DNA of 64,000 nucleotides from NCBI GenBank assembly GCA_036345935.2, contig JADWOT020000006.1, positions 9,770,519 through 9,834,518 on the forward strand. Direction: 5' to 3'. This DNA comes from Taenia hydatigena (Eukaryota; Platyhelminthes; Cestoda; Cyclophyllidea; Taeniidae). The notes beneath the pieces are model-generated. The model had not been told where the DNA came from. It made no database searches and saw nothing but the letters and a program-made list of their open reading frames with translations. The position numbers were made by a program, and so were the translations under genes. Of this stretch, positions 18,891 to 29,848 are shown one piece after another; within the stretch, counting starts at the first letter, position 1, and every line of letters begins with the position of its first letter.

Positions 18891-21800
18891 GCCCGTTATA
18901 AGAGCAGATTAAGCGGATTTACTTCCGGTTTAGTGACGACGAGAGTGGTGGCTTTGTAGAACTCGCCCTTTGCGGATGAGGAGGGCCCTTTATGACCCTT
19001 GAGAAATGAATCAATGTCATGGAGTTGCTCTCTATATCCTCAAGGGCTAGACATCGTTTCCGCCGTATTAACTGCACACCTTTCACAACTGGTACTGACA
19101 CTTTGTGCATTTTATCTTCATTATACGAATTTTTCCTCTTCATATGTAAATACCCTTTTCGTTGGCCACTTTTATACTCATTCATCTCAATATGGCTTTT
19201 TTAAAGTTTATCCATTATGAAGTTCTCTTTACAAGGTGTCGATTACACAAATTTGTAATAAAATGCAAGCACCACTTTCTGAAATATTTCTCCAGTTAGC
19301 AGATGATTTTCTAGCATAATAGCTGGAAGCTTCTTCAATCAGACTTTTGACTAGATTTAATGCTTCGATTGGGGTAAACTAGGAACTGAGCTTAAGAAAA
19401 TCACCAAAGTAAGCTGTACAGCCTTTAAACAAACTAATTTTCCGCATTTTTAAAAGATACCTATCGAAATAGCCTGAGAATGTACAAATTTCCTAAAGAA
19501 GTGTGAAACAATGATAAGAACTTTTTACCACTCCTTGCTCCAAGATGGAATCAGTTTTAAGTCAGCTCGTAGCGTTCAATGAGACACGTAGTGACCGCTG
19601 TAGTGCGCTACATGAGTAAAGGTTGCAGACCTGTTGAATATACTTGCAGAAGTGTGCCTGTCTGTCTATCTGGTATTAGATGCAATACTCTGGTGGCTAA
19701 TACTCTAGAGGCCAAACAAGTGGAGCCAAAATTGGATTGGGAGGAACCGTCGATGCATCACACCCAGGCAACAAAAGGGCCATATTGGTATTAAATCTTC
19801 CCATCTCAAACCCAGCGTTTGTTAATGATACAAGACACGGAGTGACTATTGTGTTTTGAAAAAATATTCGTCAACTCACAATATGTACACCTATAATGTC
19901 TCCTTGCGTGCGATGGATACTGGCATTTGAAAAAGATGGAGGAGTAAATAGTAAATAAAATTGGTGAATATATTCAGGTTTGGTGGTCGAGTGAGCATGG
20001 TCAATGTATCCATGAATAATATTACCGTTGGTAATGCTCCAAGTGCACTTTCCAAGCTCCTGAATATTGAGTGTAGAACTATTATCTTGCACAAGGAAGC
20101 CTAGGCCAACCCATGCTAGTTTTATCATGAACGCAATTTGCGTTCAGTTACACAAAAAACAAGAAAAATCCTTTGACCTGTTAGGAAACCTATTACCTTA
20201 CGGATACACGAAATACGCATCCGCGTGTTGTTTATTCAAGCGAATGCATCATGCTGGAGTGGTCATGGCGGTTTTATTCACGGTTCTATTAATTTTACTG
20301 AGGTCGTTCGCGCAAACGAATGATTGCCTCTCACCTAAAACATTTGTCTGAGTTGATTAACTTTAGAGGTGAGTGAAGAACTAAGTGGATGTTTTAATGA
20401 TTGCAAATGAAAAATACCAAAAAGCAAATTTAACAGATTGGCTGATTAAAACGTATGCATTTCAGAAGCTGAATTTTTTAAATAACGGGAGCGTTGTATG
20501 TTGTAGTCCACGGTAGCTTAATTAATTGGCTGAAATTGGCTAACGATTTTACAAAATTTATAATGCATATTCTCCAACCGTTTCCAAGCTGTTTTGACCT
20601 TGCAACTTAAATTTAAAATAACATCATTCCCTATTTTTAGGAAACGAGTAGAGCTATTGCAATTCTTTTAAGTGCGGACAGGATATGAACCATTCAGACG
20701 ACAATTTTTGACAAATTCCTCCGAGCTTACACGTTTCACCTGGCCTTTTGGCACGAATTCGCGTAAATTATGCAGCATTGGCCCTTGTTGTATGGTAATG
20801 ATGCTAAATTTGATTAAGGTCATCAGCCTGCTCATACATCAATGTTTAGTTGCCTTCCGTACTTCCCAAGATTATGCCCTGGTAAACGAGTAAACTGTCG
20901 CGGTTGAGCACTAAATTTCTTGCTACTTACATATTATTAGTAAAAATAAGCTTGTAACTGCACAATAAATCGATGATATCATTGAATGTTTCACTCGCAT
21001 TATCTTTTTCAACTTAATAAATCATCCAAGTAAGTTGAATTTCTTTCAACAAGTACAGCAACTTTTGAGGTCACAACTACATGAAGTCGATTAAATAAAA
21101 GTGAAATACACTCCTGGAATTCATCACAAGTGAGATGATCGTTTGAGATATTTCCGAAAAACGAGGACGTGAATGCGATCGACTTACGATTAAAACCAAA
21201 CTTAGTGGAGCATGAATCATGGCACACCTTAGAGTTAAAGCATGCTGACTAAGGGCTAAATTCAAAATCAAAATTGGCACAAACTCTCTCCTATAAAAAA
21301 TTACCTATCTTCAATGTTAAAAGTTAGCCTGTGCAATAACTGAAAGAAATTGTGCTCTTTAAAACGAAATAAATGCATGTACTTATGTTTTAAAATGCGA
21401 GAACCAAGAATTTATTTGGCTGTAAGGTACAGAGTTTTCTGCTTCCCTCAATGCTTTATCCTTAACAGTGTGGATTTGACAATTCGTTTAAAGCAGAAAA
21501 AGCGAAAAATGACTCATGTTCCTGGGTTCCCGACATGCAAAAAAGACCTACTTAAATTTTAGCAGGACAAAGCTAGTGATTTCAAGCGTTTTGTAATTAC
21601 ATTAAAAATTATTGCTATTTATCGTTCACATTCCTATTCCCTTGGATAGGAAATTGAGGCTGCAAGAGGGCTCTAAGTGCGGAGATACTGAATGTTTTTA
21701 CTGAATATGGAACTCTAGTTTTGGTTTGTCGAGAGTAATTAGCCGACTAGAATGCCAGTATTGAAGCTCTGCATGGATGTGGGTTCAGTTGAATTTAGTA

Positions 21801-22598
21801 GATGATTTCTCGATCTGCAAATGATTCTTCTCATCCCAGGTCATTTGGGCATTATCTCTGATGCAATCAAATTTATGCTCATTTCAAACCGCTTAACAGA
21901 CGCAACATGCAGCAGTGTTTTGGAATGGGAGGTTACAAGCACTGTTCATAAAGTAGCTTACTAAGAGGAATACTTTAGATCGCGTCAGAACTGAGGCGTG
22001 ACAGTTTGCCTTTCCTCCTTCCCATGTGATTCAAGCTCTTACCTCTGTTTCAGCCCGATCAGCTTAATTCCTTTCCGTCCCACTTATTCTTTTTACGCGC
22101 AACACAGCCCATTCTTTCCATTTTGCTAAAAGTACGGTGCTATTCTTTGTTAATAAGTTTAAATCCCAATTCATCGGTGGAACCATTTTCGATAGTTATA
22201 CTTAGCTCAGAACCGAACATTGGGAAAAGTTAAAATAAACCCCTGAATTTTGACTGCTGCATAACTGACTTCCAAATCGTGATTGTGATTCTGCTTTAGA
22301 ATGTTACAATTTTCCAGAGTCCATTGGCAAATCTTAGCATTTGCGTGGGTACAGATGCTGAAAATTGGTGCGTCTATCGACGATCCAATGAAATAGATAA
22401 GACCGGTGTGTACATTTCGCATCATAAGCACATTAATTTATAATGCTATTAGCTCCACTGACATCTCGCCTAAAATTTTGTCTGTTCGCTTCTAAATGGG
22501 TCCTCTCCCCCCTTTTCTACGCAAAATGTAATTGTCGAAGAAGTTCACTGTCGTTTTAGCGCCTTCTTTTGTATCTTAGTCTTATTTGACCTGTTTAC
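18891..22598. other. No gene assigned
   Basis: Only short open frames (for example 18919-19185 minus, 19579-19794 plus, 20067-20351 plus), none with recognisable content or full splice context. Base composition is AT-rich throughout. Confidence 0.5.
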
Positions 22599-22703
22599 TT
22601 TCGCCCAAGATCGGTTTCGTTTGAACCGAGCCACGGATAACGAAATTGTGCTGCCGCTGCCACCACCGCTGCTGCTGAGAGGAGGATGGACTGCGGTGTG
22701 CAT
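22599..22703 (-). CDS. Possible first or internal exon, minus strand
   Basis: On the minus strand, an ATG at 22703 opens a frame reading MHTAVHPPLSSSGGGSGS and then TISLSVARFKRNRSWAK. It ends in phase 0 at donor gtaaac. Alternatively it is an internal exon entered after cctcctctcag at 22674. The phase-0 end would fit the exon at 17301, but the link is speculative. Composition (Gly/Ser then basic) is protein-like. Confidence 0.25.
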
Positions 22704-24972
22704 TTTGATGGCTTACAGAAAAACTACTGATTACACATAGATTTGCATTAATTAGAGATGTCAGCACTCCATACTAAAAGTAAATCTTCGTTATTTTTAG
22801 CCGATCCTAATAAAGAATATTAGTAAGCGGAAGAAATCCTCTGATATCCGATAATCGCATAAGGCAGTTCGGACGCTCGAATGGTTTCCTTGCCTTATCG
22901 GTGCAGTGAGATGAGAAAGGTCACTTCAAATTTGGGACCGATATTATTAATAAAATGGCGAGTTTTTCGTTTAGCTAAATGCATTCTAGATTAATTTGTG
23001 GTAAAAGAGCTTAGAAAGTACCGTAGTCATTAATTTTAAATCCGACCATTTCGAATTCTGGTCAAAAATCAGCTTTTAGTAAGAAGACACAGAAGTCTAT
23101 TTCTAAATTTGGCTTCTCTGAATACCTCGTACTTGTGCATCGATGTTGACACCTATCAAGTTCATATCTTATTCGTGGAAAAATCTTCTTTACAAGCACT
23201 CGGAGTGCGCCATGGGTAATGATGAGCTTTGACTGGAGAGGACGGCTAATGAGTCAAATGGTATATGAGTTTCATATTTGTAAGATGAAGGTTAACGAGA
23301 ACACACTAATTGTTTAATCGTACCTCACAAAACATAACTGTCACATGAAATTAACTAATTCCAACAGCCTATCTTTAAGGGACATTTTCAGTGCCTGCAT
23401 CACAAACGCATATTTTGTGTGATGAATTAGCTCAAACGAAGATTATGTACACTTGATGAGCGTACGAAAAACCTCAGTTTCGCAATAAGCAAGGTGGAGG
23501 AAAAGAAAAAGTGTCGGATAAAATTTAGGAATTAAAACCTCGCATACGAAAGGTAGGTGCGCACCTGCTTAAATGCATATTTAATGCTATATGGTCATTT
23601 CTACAGCATGGAACCAGAAAACTACAAATACTTTACCACAGCTAAATGAGGCGCTGCTAGGTCTTTCACCGCCTTACCGAGGCTTACAGCTTACCAAGCA
23701 ATTTAAGATCAGGTTCTAATGAGTTTTAAGAAGTATGATATAAGCTACCGTTGTTATCAGTAAAAAAGCGCCACTGTAATGCTAGAGTATCTAAATACAC
23801 CCTTCAGGTGACTGACGAACCTTTTACGCCGACCAAAAGGCGGCGCAAGTGCGTTTGGCCATTGAGGAAGAAAGTAACTCCGACCCTCTCCAATCTTGAT
23901 GTTCTCTAAACCTGCGCCACTTTGCTCAAACAAAGGTAAAAGTGAGAAACGCAAACACCATTGCATTGCAACCTACTATGAACGTTATATAGGGTAAAAA
24001 GTATCTGATTAGGTAAATGACTTCATTCAGGTGGGATACATTCCTTTTAATTTAATTTTAACATGGAACACATCTGAATTTCATTGTTTTACATGAGATA
24101 TTAGGGCACACACTGTACAGCTATGCTTGCTTATGCGTTCAAAGCTGTCGAAGGTTCTGCATGTAGGAAAGGATAATTACTTCTCCTTTTAAAATGGACA
24201 ACTGTTGCGTTCTGTTATACATGCGCACACAAAAATCGAGGTACAAACAAGAAAAAGGCAAAATGCGATGAAGTCTTGTAATTCCTACCCTAACGAATTT
24301 AACATGCTGATACGCTCACTGTATTTGATGCAGGTACTGCAAGGCGGATAAATGGTGAGTCAACGATTTTGAGCCAGAAAGGGTGTGACACAAACATCTT
24401 TCTGCAGTAGAAAGATGAGTACAATGGTTTCGGTGATTTTACAGCGCCTATCGAAACCCACCACAACAGCGAAATCCGTTCACGCGCCAGAGACAATTTA
24501 GTCCTACCACCTCTGATTCGGTAGATCCTGGCCACTGTACAAACTTGGCAAAGACTTTTTTAGTTGTCATCCAATCTCTTCTAGCGAATGTTTCATTTGA
24601 GTAGTCATGTGTTGAAAAAAAACATAAACTGTGCTTACACCCTTTTGGAATTGGACTTTTGCCCAATTATTTTAGTTTATAATTAATTGCGAGAAACTTC
24701 ATAGACACACGCTTTATAGTAAGTCCTATTAACAGTGGTTTCGTGCACTGAACGAACCTGCATAAAACAACAACTATAGAATTCTCTTCTGAGAAATTTG
24801 CTGCATAAAGATATTTGAATCGAATATACTGAAACCAGTCCTTTTCTAAATCACCATTATTCATGCAAAAGACAACAACATTTTTCAGAAACATCGAAAT
24901 TTAGCACTAGTGACTGCACTGTATTCAAATAATGAAAGGAATATAGCAATGTATTTCCGACTGCAAAGTTAT
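22704..24972. other. No gene assigned
   Basis: AT-rich, with several short open frames on the minus strand (23757-23966, 24299-24535, 24448-24666, 24667-24894). None has recognisable domains or supporting signals. Confidence 0.5.
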
Positions 24973-24978
24973 TTTATT
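24973..24978 (-). terminator. AATAAA poly(A) signal, minus strand
   Basis: TTTATT on the + strand, 26 bases beyond the TGA of the minus-strand terminal exon at 25004. The short spacing is normal for compact 3' UTRs. Confidence 0.45.
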
Positions 24979-25003
24979 TAAAACAAACCAAACATCATGC
25001 AAA

Positions 25004-25254
25004 TCAGATGTGGCTTGTCCACAGATTCTTCACAGCAACTTCTGCACGGCTTAATGTCGACCTTTGCTTCTGGTAGAAATGCGCCGATGTTCTAGTGGTT
25101 CCGCCACTACTGTTATTGGTTCTCGTGAGTGAATTTGTGGAAGTGCCTTCTATACTTGGATTGTCCCACTCAAAAAGAGGCGAGAGGAGAGTTTGGAGTC
25201 TTCTGCCGTCGTCACTGAGGCAATGCTCCCCTTCTATTTTCTGCCTTGCAGAAT
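25004..25254 (-). CDS. Minus-strand terminal exon, possible protocadherin tail end
   Basis: Entered after cacatctgcag (25260-25255) in phase 1, or after gcaaggcag at 25240 in phase 0. The frame reads DSARQKIEGEHCLSDDGRRL, QTLLSPLFEWDNPSIEG, TSTNSLTRTNNSSGG and finally AEVAVKNLWTSHI. It stops at TGA (25006-25004). An AATAAA on the same strand follows 26 bases later. G+C is higher than the flanks. Ser/Thr/Arg-rich composition suits a cytoplasmic tail. It lies downstream of the protocadherin on the same strand with no other promoter recognised between, but it could belong to a separate gene. Confidence 0.4.
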
Positions 25255-26998
25255 CTGCAGATGTGTATTAATAGTATTAAAAAAGTGAAAGGTAGGAGGC
25301 TATCAACGAATAATATTTACCAGTCCTGTCTTGTTAATTTTAATGCAAAGCATAATGGACTAAGGCGAAATGGCAGATTATGTCAAAGTAGTCCAGGCTA
25401 CTCATGAATGCATGGTGTTAATGACTGCTCCTAAGCTTGAGGCATGGACCGTCCACTTCATTAAAAAAAGTCAGCTTGTAAAAATTATTCAAGCGAAACG
25501 GCGTAGTGTCAGGCTACTCAAGTCTTCCTCAACCAATTGAGCATTTTACTCCTTAGGGACGTGTTTGGAAGGTGGGAGGGCGAAACACTTCACTTCTTTT
25601 CCCACTAGATCCTTCTCTTTGCTTCACTTTTAACTGATAATCTGACTTAGTCCAATTTTTAAAAAGAAATCACGAGCAAGTTAAGGGAAGTGTCCTATTT
25701 ATCAGGTGGAATAAAAGTAAACTAACGGAATGTATCGTGTAAAAGTGATATCCTATGGAGGAGGCATGCGAAAGAATGTCAATTATCCCCCAGTAAAATT
25801 CATCAATCATATTATATGTCAGTTTTTATTTGTGAAGTTGTGTGTTTGCGCTCCAAAGCTGCGATAACATTTCGTTTTTGCTTGCGCTACTACTGAGCCT
25901 AACTTACTCCTTTTCAGAATTTTTTGCTCACCAAACAACTAGGCAGATATCTATTGAGAAGGAAATGATTCCTTTTCATACACCCAAAAACAGTTTCTAA
26001 GTGGTGAAAGTGCGCTAATGATAAAGGCACATATGAGCATATCAACGACCCATGATATTTTGCTTTGTCACTAACCTTTTCAAACTCCATCAAGGAAACC
26101 AATTCTCTTATTTTGTGCTTCATTTAAAGCCGTTCCGAAGACGAGTGGACTCAAAGCTGTGTCTTGTAAAGTATTTTTAAATGAATTTTAAGAACTGTAA
26201 CCGTAGTCATGCTGTAACAGAACAAGAATTTGTCACATAAACAATGATAATGACGGTTAAATGAGCTAAATCAACTTATAAGTGTCATTGTCTCCTTGAA
26301 GTAACAGTAATAATGACCCAATGTAAGCATTTACAAGGGAAGTCTATGGAAAAGCTACTGTTGCTTATTGCATGTCTAACATTGAATGCGTAATTGCATA
26401 GCTTGAGGACTGCGGTACTAGCGACATTTGAAATTTGATAGTATCCACCACGTTTCAAAGCATTTTAGCTGCCTCCGCAATAATTACCGTCCCAGTGATC
26501 CGCTATAAAAAATCGAGCAATGAAATTCCCTTAAAAAACTTCAAGTAAAAGTGCCAAGCAAAACTTATTTAGGGTGTTGTGGATCGGCCCAAAAGTAACA
26601 TTTATTTCATAAAGACCTTTGACAAATCTGCGCATTTACTGGGAGCGTTTAGCGCATTCCAAAAGTTAGAAGGTCACGCGGATGTGACCAAAGTCAAAAT
26701 CAATGTTTGCATAAATTTAAGTCAAAAGATAATCTAGGAGATATGCCTCCTTTCAAGGGGTGCAGCTTCTGTGTCTTGATAACATAGAATGTCTCAAATG
26801 GGCATTGATTTTATGAAATTTAACACAGCACCCCAATGAAGCTTGTCACTTAAAGATTCTCCGAATTTCGGAAAAAATTAAAACAGTGTGATTAGATTTG
26901 AGTGTTTATAAAAATGCGAACTGTTGCAAGGCGATTTATAAGCTTTCTGCCAAATGCATCGATTCGTCTCTTAGCTTAGCTAAGTAGCCCACCCGCAG
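25255..26998. other. No gene assigned
   Basis: AT-rich non-coding sequence. Nothing recognised on either strand. Confidence 0.5.
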
Positions 26999-27361
26999 AT
27001 GTCACTGTTTCCATCCATATTTTTTCGAAGTCTGCCCATTTATGGGAATGCTTCATTAGTTCCTTACAGCATGAAATACAATTCATTAAGCACTTTTTGC
27101 AAGAGAAACATTAAAAACCTGCCTTACTTTCCTTCTACCTCCCGGAAAACGTGCGTAAACTGCATTCAGGATATCAACAAGAAACAGCTGCTGCGCCCTC
27201 CTACCCGAGGCCGAAGGATAGTGATTTTGATGCCGATGCAGACTAAGCTGAGGCAAGAACTGGGTGACAATAAGGAAAAAAGTGATAAAAGCATTTTTTA
27301 CTTAACAGCAGTGATGCTGAGTCTTCCAATCGCCCACCTGTTTTCCCTCAAGTTGCAATAA
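26999..27361 (+). CDS. Compact single-exon gene candidate, 120 residues, one C-terminal membrane span
   Basis: I do not recognise the protein. The ATG directly abuts an acceptor-like cag (cccacccgcag), as expected for a trans-spliced or 5'-UTR-intron gene. AATAAA lies 30 bases after the TAA. The first 45 residues are rich in Ser, aromatic and basic residues with no acidic ones (MSLFPSIFFRSLPIYGN...), consistent with a mitochondrial presequence. A CVNC pair and a basic segment (RPPTRGRRI) follow. The C-terminal FYLTAVMLSLPIAHLFSL is a plausible membrane span. The KSIFYLTAV segment loosely recalls the membrane entry of COX11, but the copper-binding domain is absent. If the donor-like gtgatg after YLTA is used, this would be a first exon instead. 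Confidence 0.35.
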   Translation: MSLFPSIFFRSLPIYGNASLVPYSMKYNSLSTFCKRNIKNLPYFPSTSRKTCVNCIQDINKKQLLRPPTRGRRIVILMPMQTKLRQELGDNKEKSDKSIFYLTAVMLSLPIAHLFSLKLQ

Positions 27362-27390
27362 GACCATCCCGACGTTAATGCTAATTCAAT

Positions 27391-27396
27391 AATAAA
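27391..27396 (+). terminator. AATAAA poly(A) signal
   Basis: Thirty bases after the stop codon of the 120-residue frame ending at 27361. Confidence 0.4.
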
Positions 27397-27923
27397 CTAT
27401 TTTAGAAAAAAACAGATCTAAAAATAAGCATTCTTGCAATGATCCTTCATTTAAAATTATAAGTACATAGATCCCTTTTTGACTTCAGTTATTTTTGTGA
27501 TCCCTGTACTATCCCAAGTGGGGTTTATGGCTGAAGTCTTGAGGTTTCATAAATATTTGCGTCATATCCTACCAGAATCGGCCAGACAACTTTGCTGCTT
27601 TGCAGTTAAAGTAACGTTACATCAGTAACAGATGAGAGTTGAGACAGCCTCAAAAGTTTGTTGGCTGTCATGGCCAACGTTTTAGATTAACCTTATGCTT
27701 CCCTCTTTTTTGTGATAAGGCCTCTTTATAGGATATTTAAAGTATTAGCACAAAATGGACGCTATTGGTAAAGTTGAGAGCAGCGATGGAGATGGATTTT
27801 CCGCCTTATCTCTCTTCCCTCTTCTCTGTTTGCCCAGAAGTAACTGACGCGGAAGGTGGTTTTATCTTGCTGCCAAAAGTAATTTGCATCATAGAGAAGA
27901 CGAAGGGCAAGAAGTGTTCCTAC

Positions 27924-27998
27924 CGCACACTAAAGTGAGATGCGTGGCACCTCTCCTGCTCTTATCTGTCCGCCACCGCACCACCCTTTCCATCGTCA
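27924..27998 (-). CDS. Possible minus-strand internal exon
   Basis: After acceptor tctgcgtcag the frame reads TMERVVRWRTDKSRRG then ATHLTLVC and ends in phase 1 at gtagga. The phase fits the exon entered at 25254. It is also phase-compatible with an exit from the exon at 35490. No homology is known. Confidence 0.22.
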
Positions 27999-27999
27999 C

Positions 28000-29725
28000 T
28001 GACGCAGAGGCAGGAAACCATAAAGATGACAAGGGAAAGGAAAATGTAAGCTAGAGAGGTAGAGAAGGGAAGCTCTGTATAAATTAGCCTGCCAGGGCAT
28101 GAATATCTCTTCCGATGAATGAATAAGGAATACATTTATTCCGCCTGTCCTCACACATTAGAAAATATGAAATCAGCAAGATTTAGGGATCAAAAGGCCA
28201 ACAGAATGTGCGCCTCAGTTCTACTTTGTGACCACACAATCCAGCTCTTCGATGGCGGTAAGCATTCCTAGATCCTATTTAAAATTTCAACAGCAACCAC
28301 AAACATTTGCCTAAAATTAACCCAATTTTACCTATTCCGAATCATGCAAATAGGAAATCTGTGCTATTCCACAAAGCTAATAGTAATTTAATGTAAAATT
28401 TTGTCTATCGTCTGTAGCTCTCAATGGAATGTGTAAACTAGAAAGCTTAATGCACCATGATCTAAGCACAATGAGATGTGCCAAAAATGCGTGCTAAGGA
28501 GATTTAAAAAGCTTTGGTCATATGTATGTACATTGTTAGCTTATCAAATTATGAACAGTTGAGATCATTTTGAGTCATGATAAATGTCTGCGATCAAGCA
28601 GAAAGCAAACTTTCTCCATGCAGACGAGTAGATAAATCATTGTAGTGGTACCTTCTCGATCGTTCTATTTCTTGATAAATTAAAGTATAACTTGTAATTT
28701 ATAAATGATTACCATGCTATATCATCTTGATTTCGTAAGGTCCTATAGGTGTACCTTTGTGATTACCGCTTTTAAGTGATATGGCATCAAGTTTAGCGCA
28801 GCTGATCACCCCTATCTTCAACCTCTAATGTGAAGAGCATGATCCGGCTCGACTTCATACACCTCGGGATGTGCATACATTGCATTCCCGCAGGGGCCTA
28901 ATTGGGGCCTGTTTGCTGGTTAGTGACGCTGGTGCCACCCATTAATCAGGGCACAACTGGACCGCCGGCAAAACAGGGTTTGAATGAATTTGTGCGTTAT
29001 CGGCACGTTGGCTGCATGGGACTACACAACTGTGCCGGAGTAAGTGGGTGGCTGACTGGCTGGAGTGAACTGAACTGGACAGACCTGAGCCAAAATCGGC
29101 AGGACGGAGAACAGCTGTCGCCTTTGGGCGTCATGTGTTGCGAATGGTTTTTGGAAGGGTGCTGGGGGCCCACAATAATTAAGTGTCTTCCTCTGAGTTA
29201 CTCATCGGTCTCTATCTGGCACATGAATGGTCTCCGCGTCTAATGGTTTAGGTAACGTCGGAGAGAAAAATGTTTGCAAATTTTTTGCTAAAAAACTACG
29301 AAAATGATGGTTTTGAGTGTATTCAGCATCTCTGGCTTATCCGGAACAAAGTCCCACTATTCGTGAATCAGAAAAAAGTGACTGAACGAGGCTTAATTTG
29401 CTTTATATAGGTACAAAATTCCGATTGCAATCATTTAGTCATTTGCTTTAATTTAGCCAAACTGTTTACTTGCGCAGCCAAAATCACACTGAAGTGTGTT
29501 GAGTTTAATGCACATTTCTTTTCCCATGACTCGTTGCATACATTGCCTATTTCCCACTACGACAAATCAAAAGTAATCAGGTTTTTAATTTGTTATACTT
29601 AATAGATTTTGCATTATTCCGATTTTCGCATCCCGTAAAAATTTACTGTCAGCATCAGAAAGGACCAAGATTTCTTTGACGATGTTTTGAAAAGGAGGAG
29701 ACTCTAGTTTCTTTCTTTTCACTTC
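28000..29725. other. No gene assigned
   Basis: It contains a GC-richer patch (28880-29170) with a 113-codon + strand frame (28902-29243) of odd Trp/Cys-rich composition. That frame is not supported as a gene. A donor-like gtaagt occurs at 29040. The remainder is AT-rich. Confidence 0.4.
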
Positions 29726-29848
29726 CTAATTTTTGCCCCAGTTGCAGAGTTTAAAGTCGATTGCGCTTATCCTTTTCTTCTCAGAACCCTTTGGTTTTGG
29801 ATTATGCTGAAGCGCCGCTTGCCGGTTATTACAATCCACATGTCTATA
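29726..29848 (-). CDS. Possible minus-strand terminal exon
   Basis: Acceptor atttgtgtccag leads into phase 0 reading YRHVDCNNRQAALQHNPKPK and GSEKKRISAIDFKLCNW, then TAG. No poly(A) hexamer was found close by. It could be an alternative end of the protocadherin transcript or chance. Confidence 0.2.
   Translation of the reverse strand, partial: YRHVDCNNRQAALQHNPKPKGSEKKRISAIDFKLCNWGKN

Noticed and set aside
28902..29243. 113-codon + strand ORF
   Set aside because: Trp/Cys-rich, no recognised domain, no splice acceptor/poly(A) context matching the frame.
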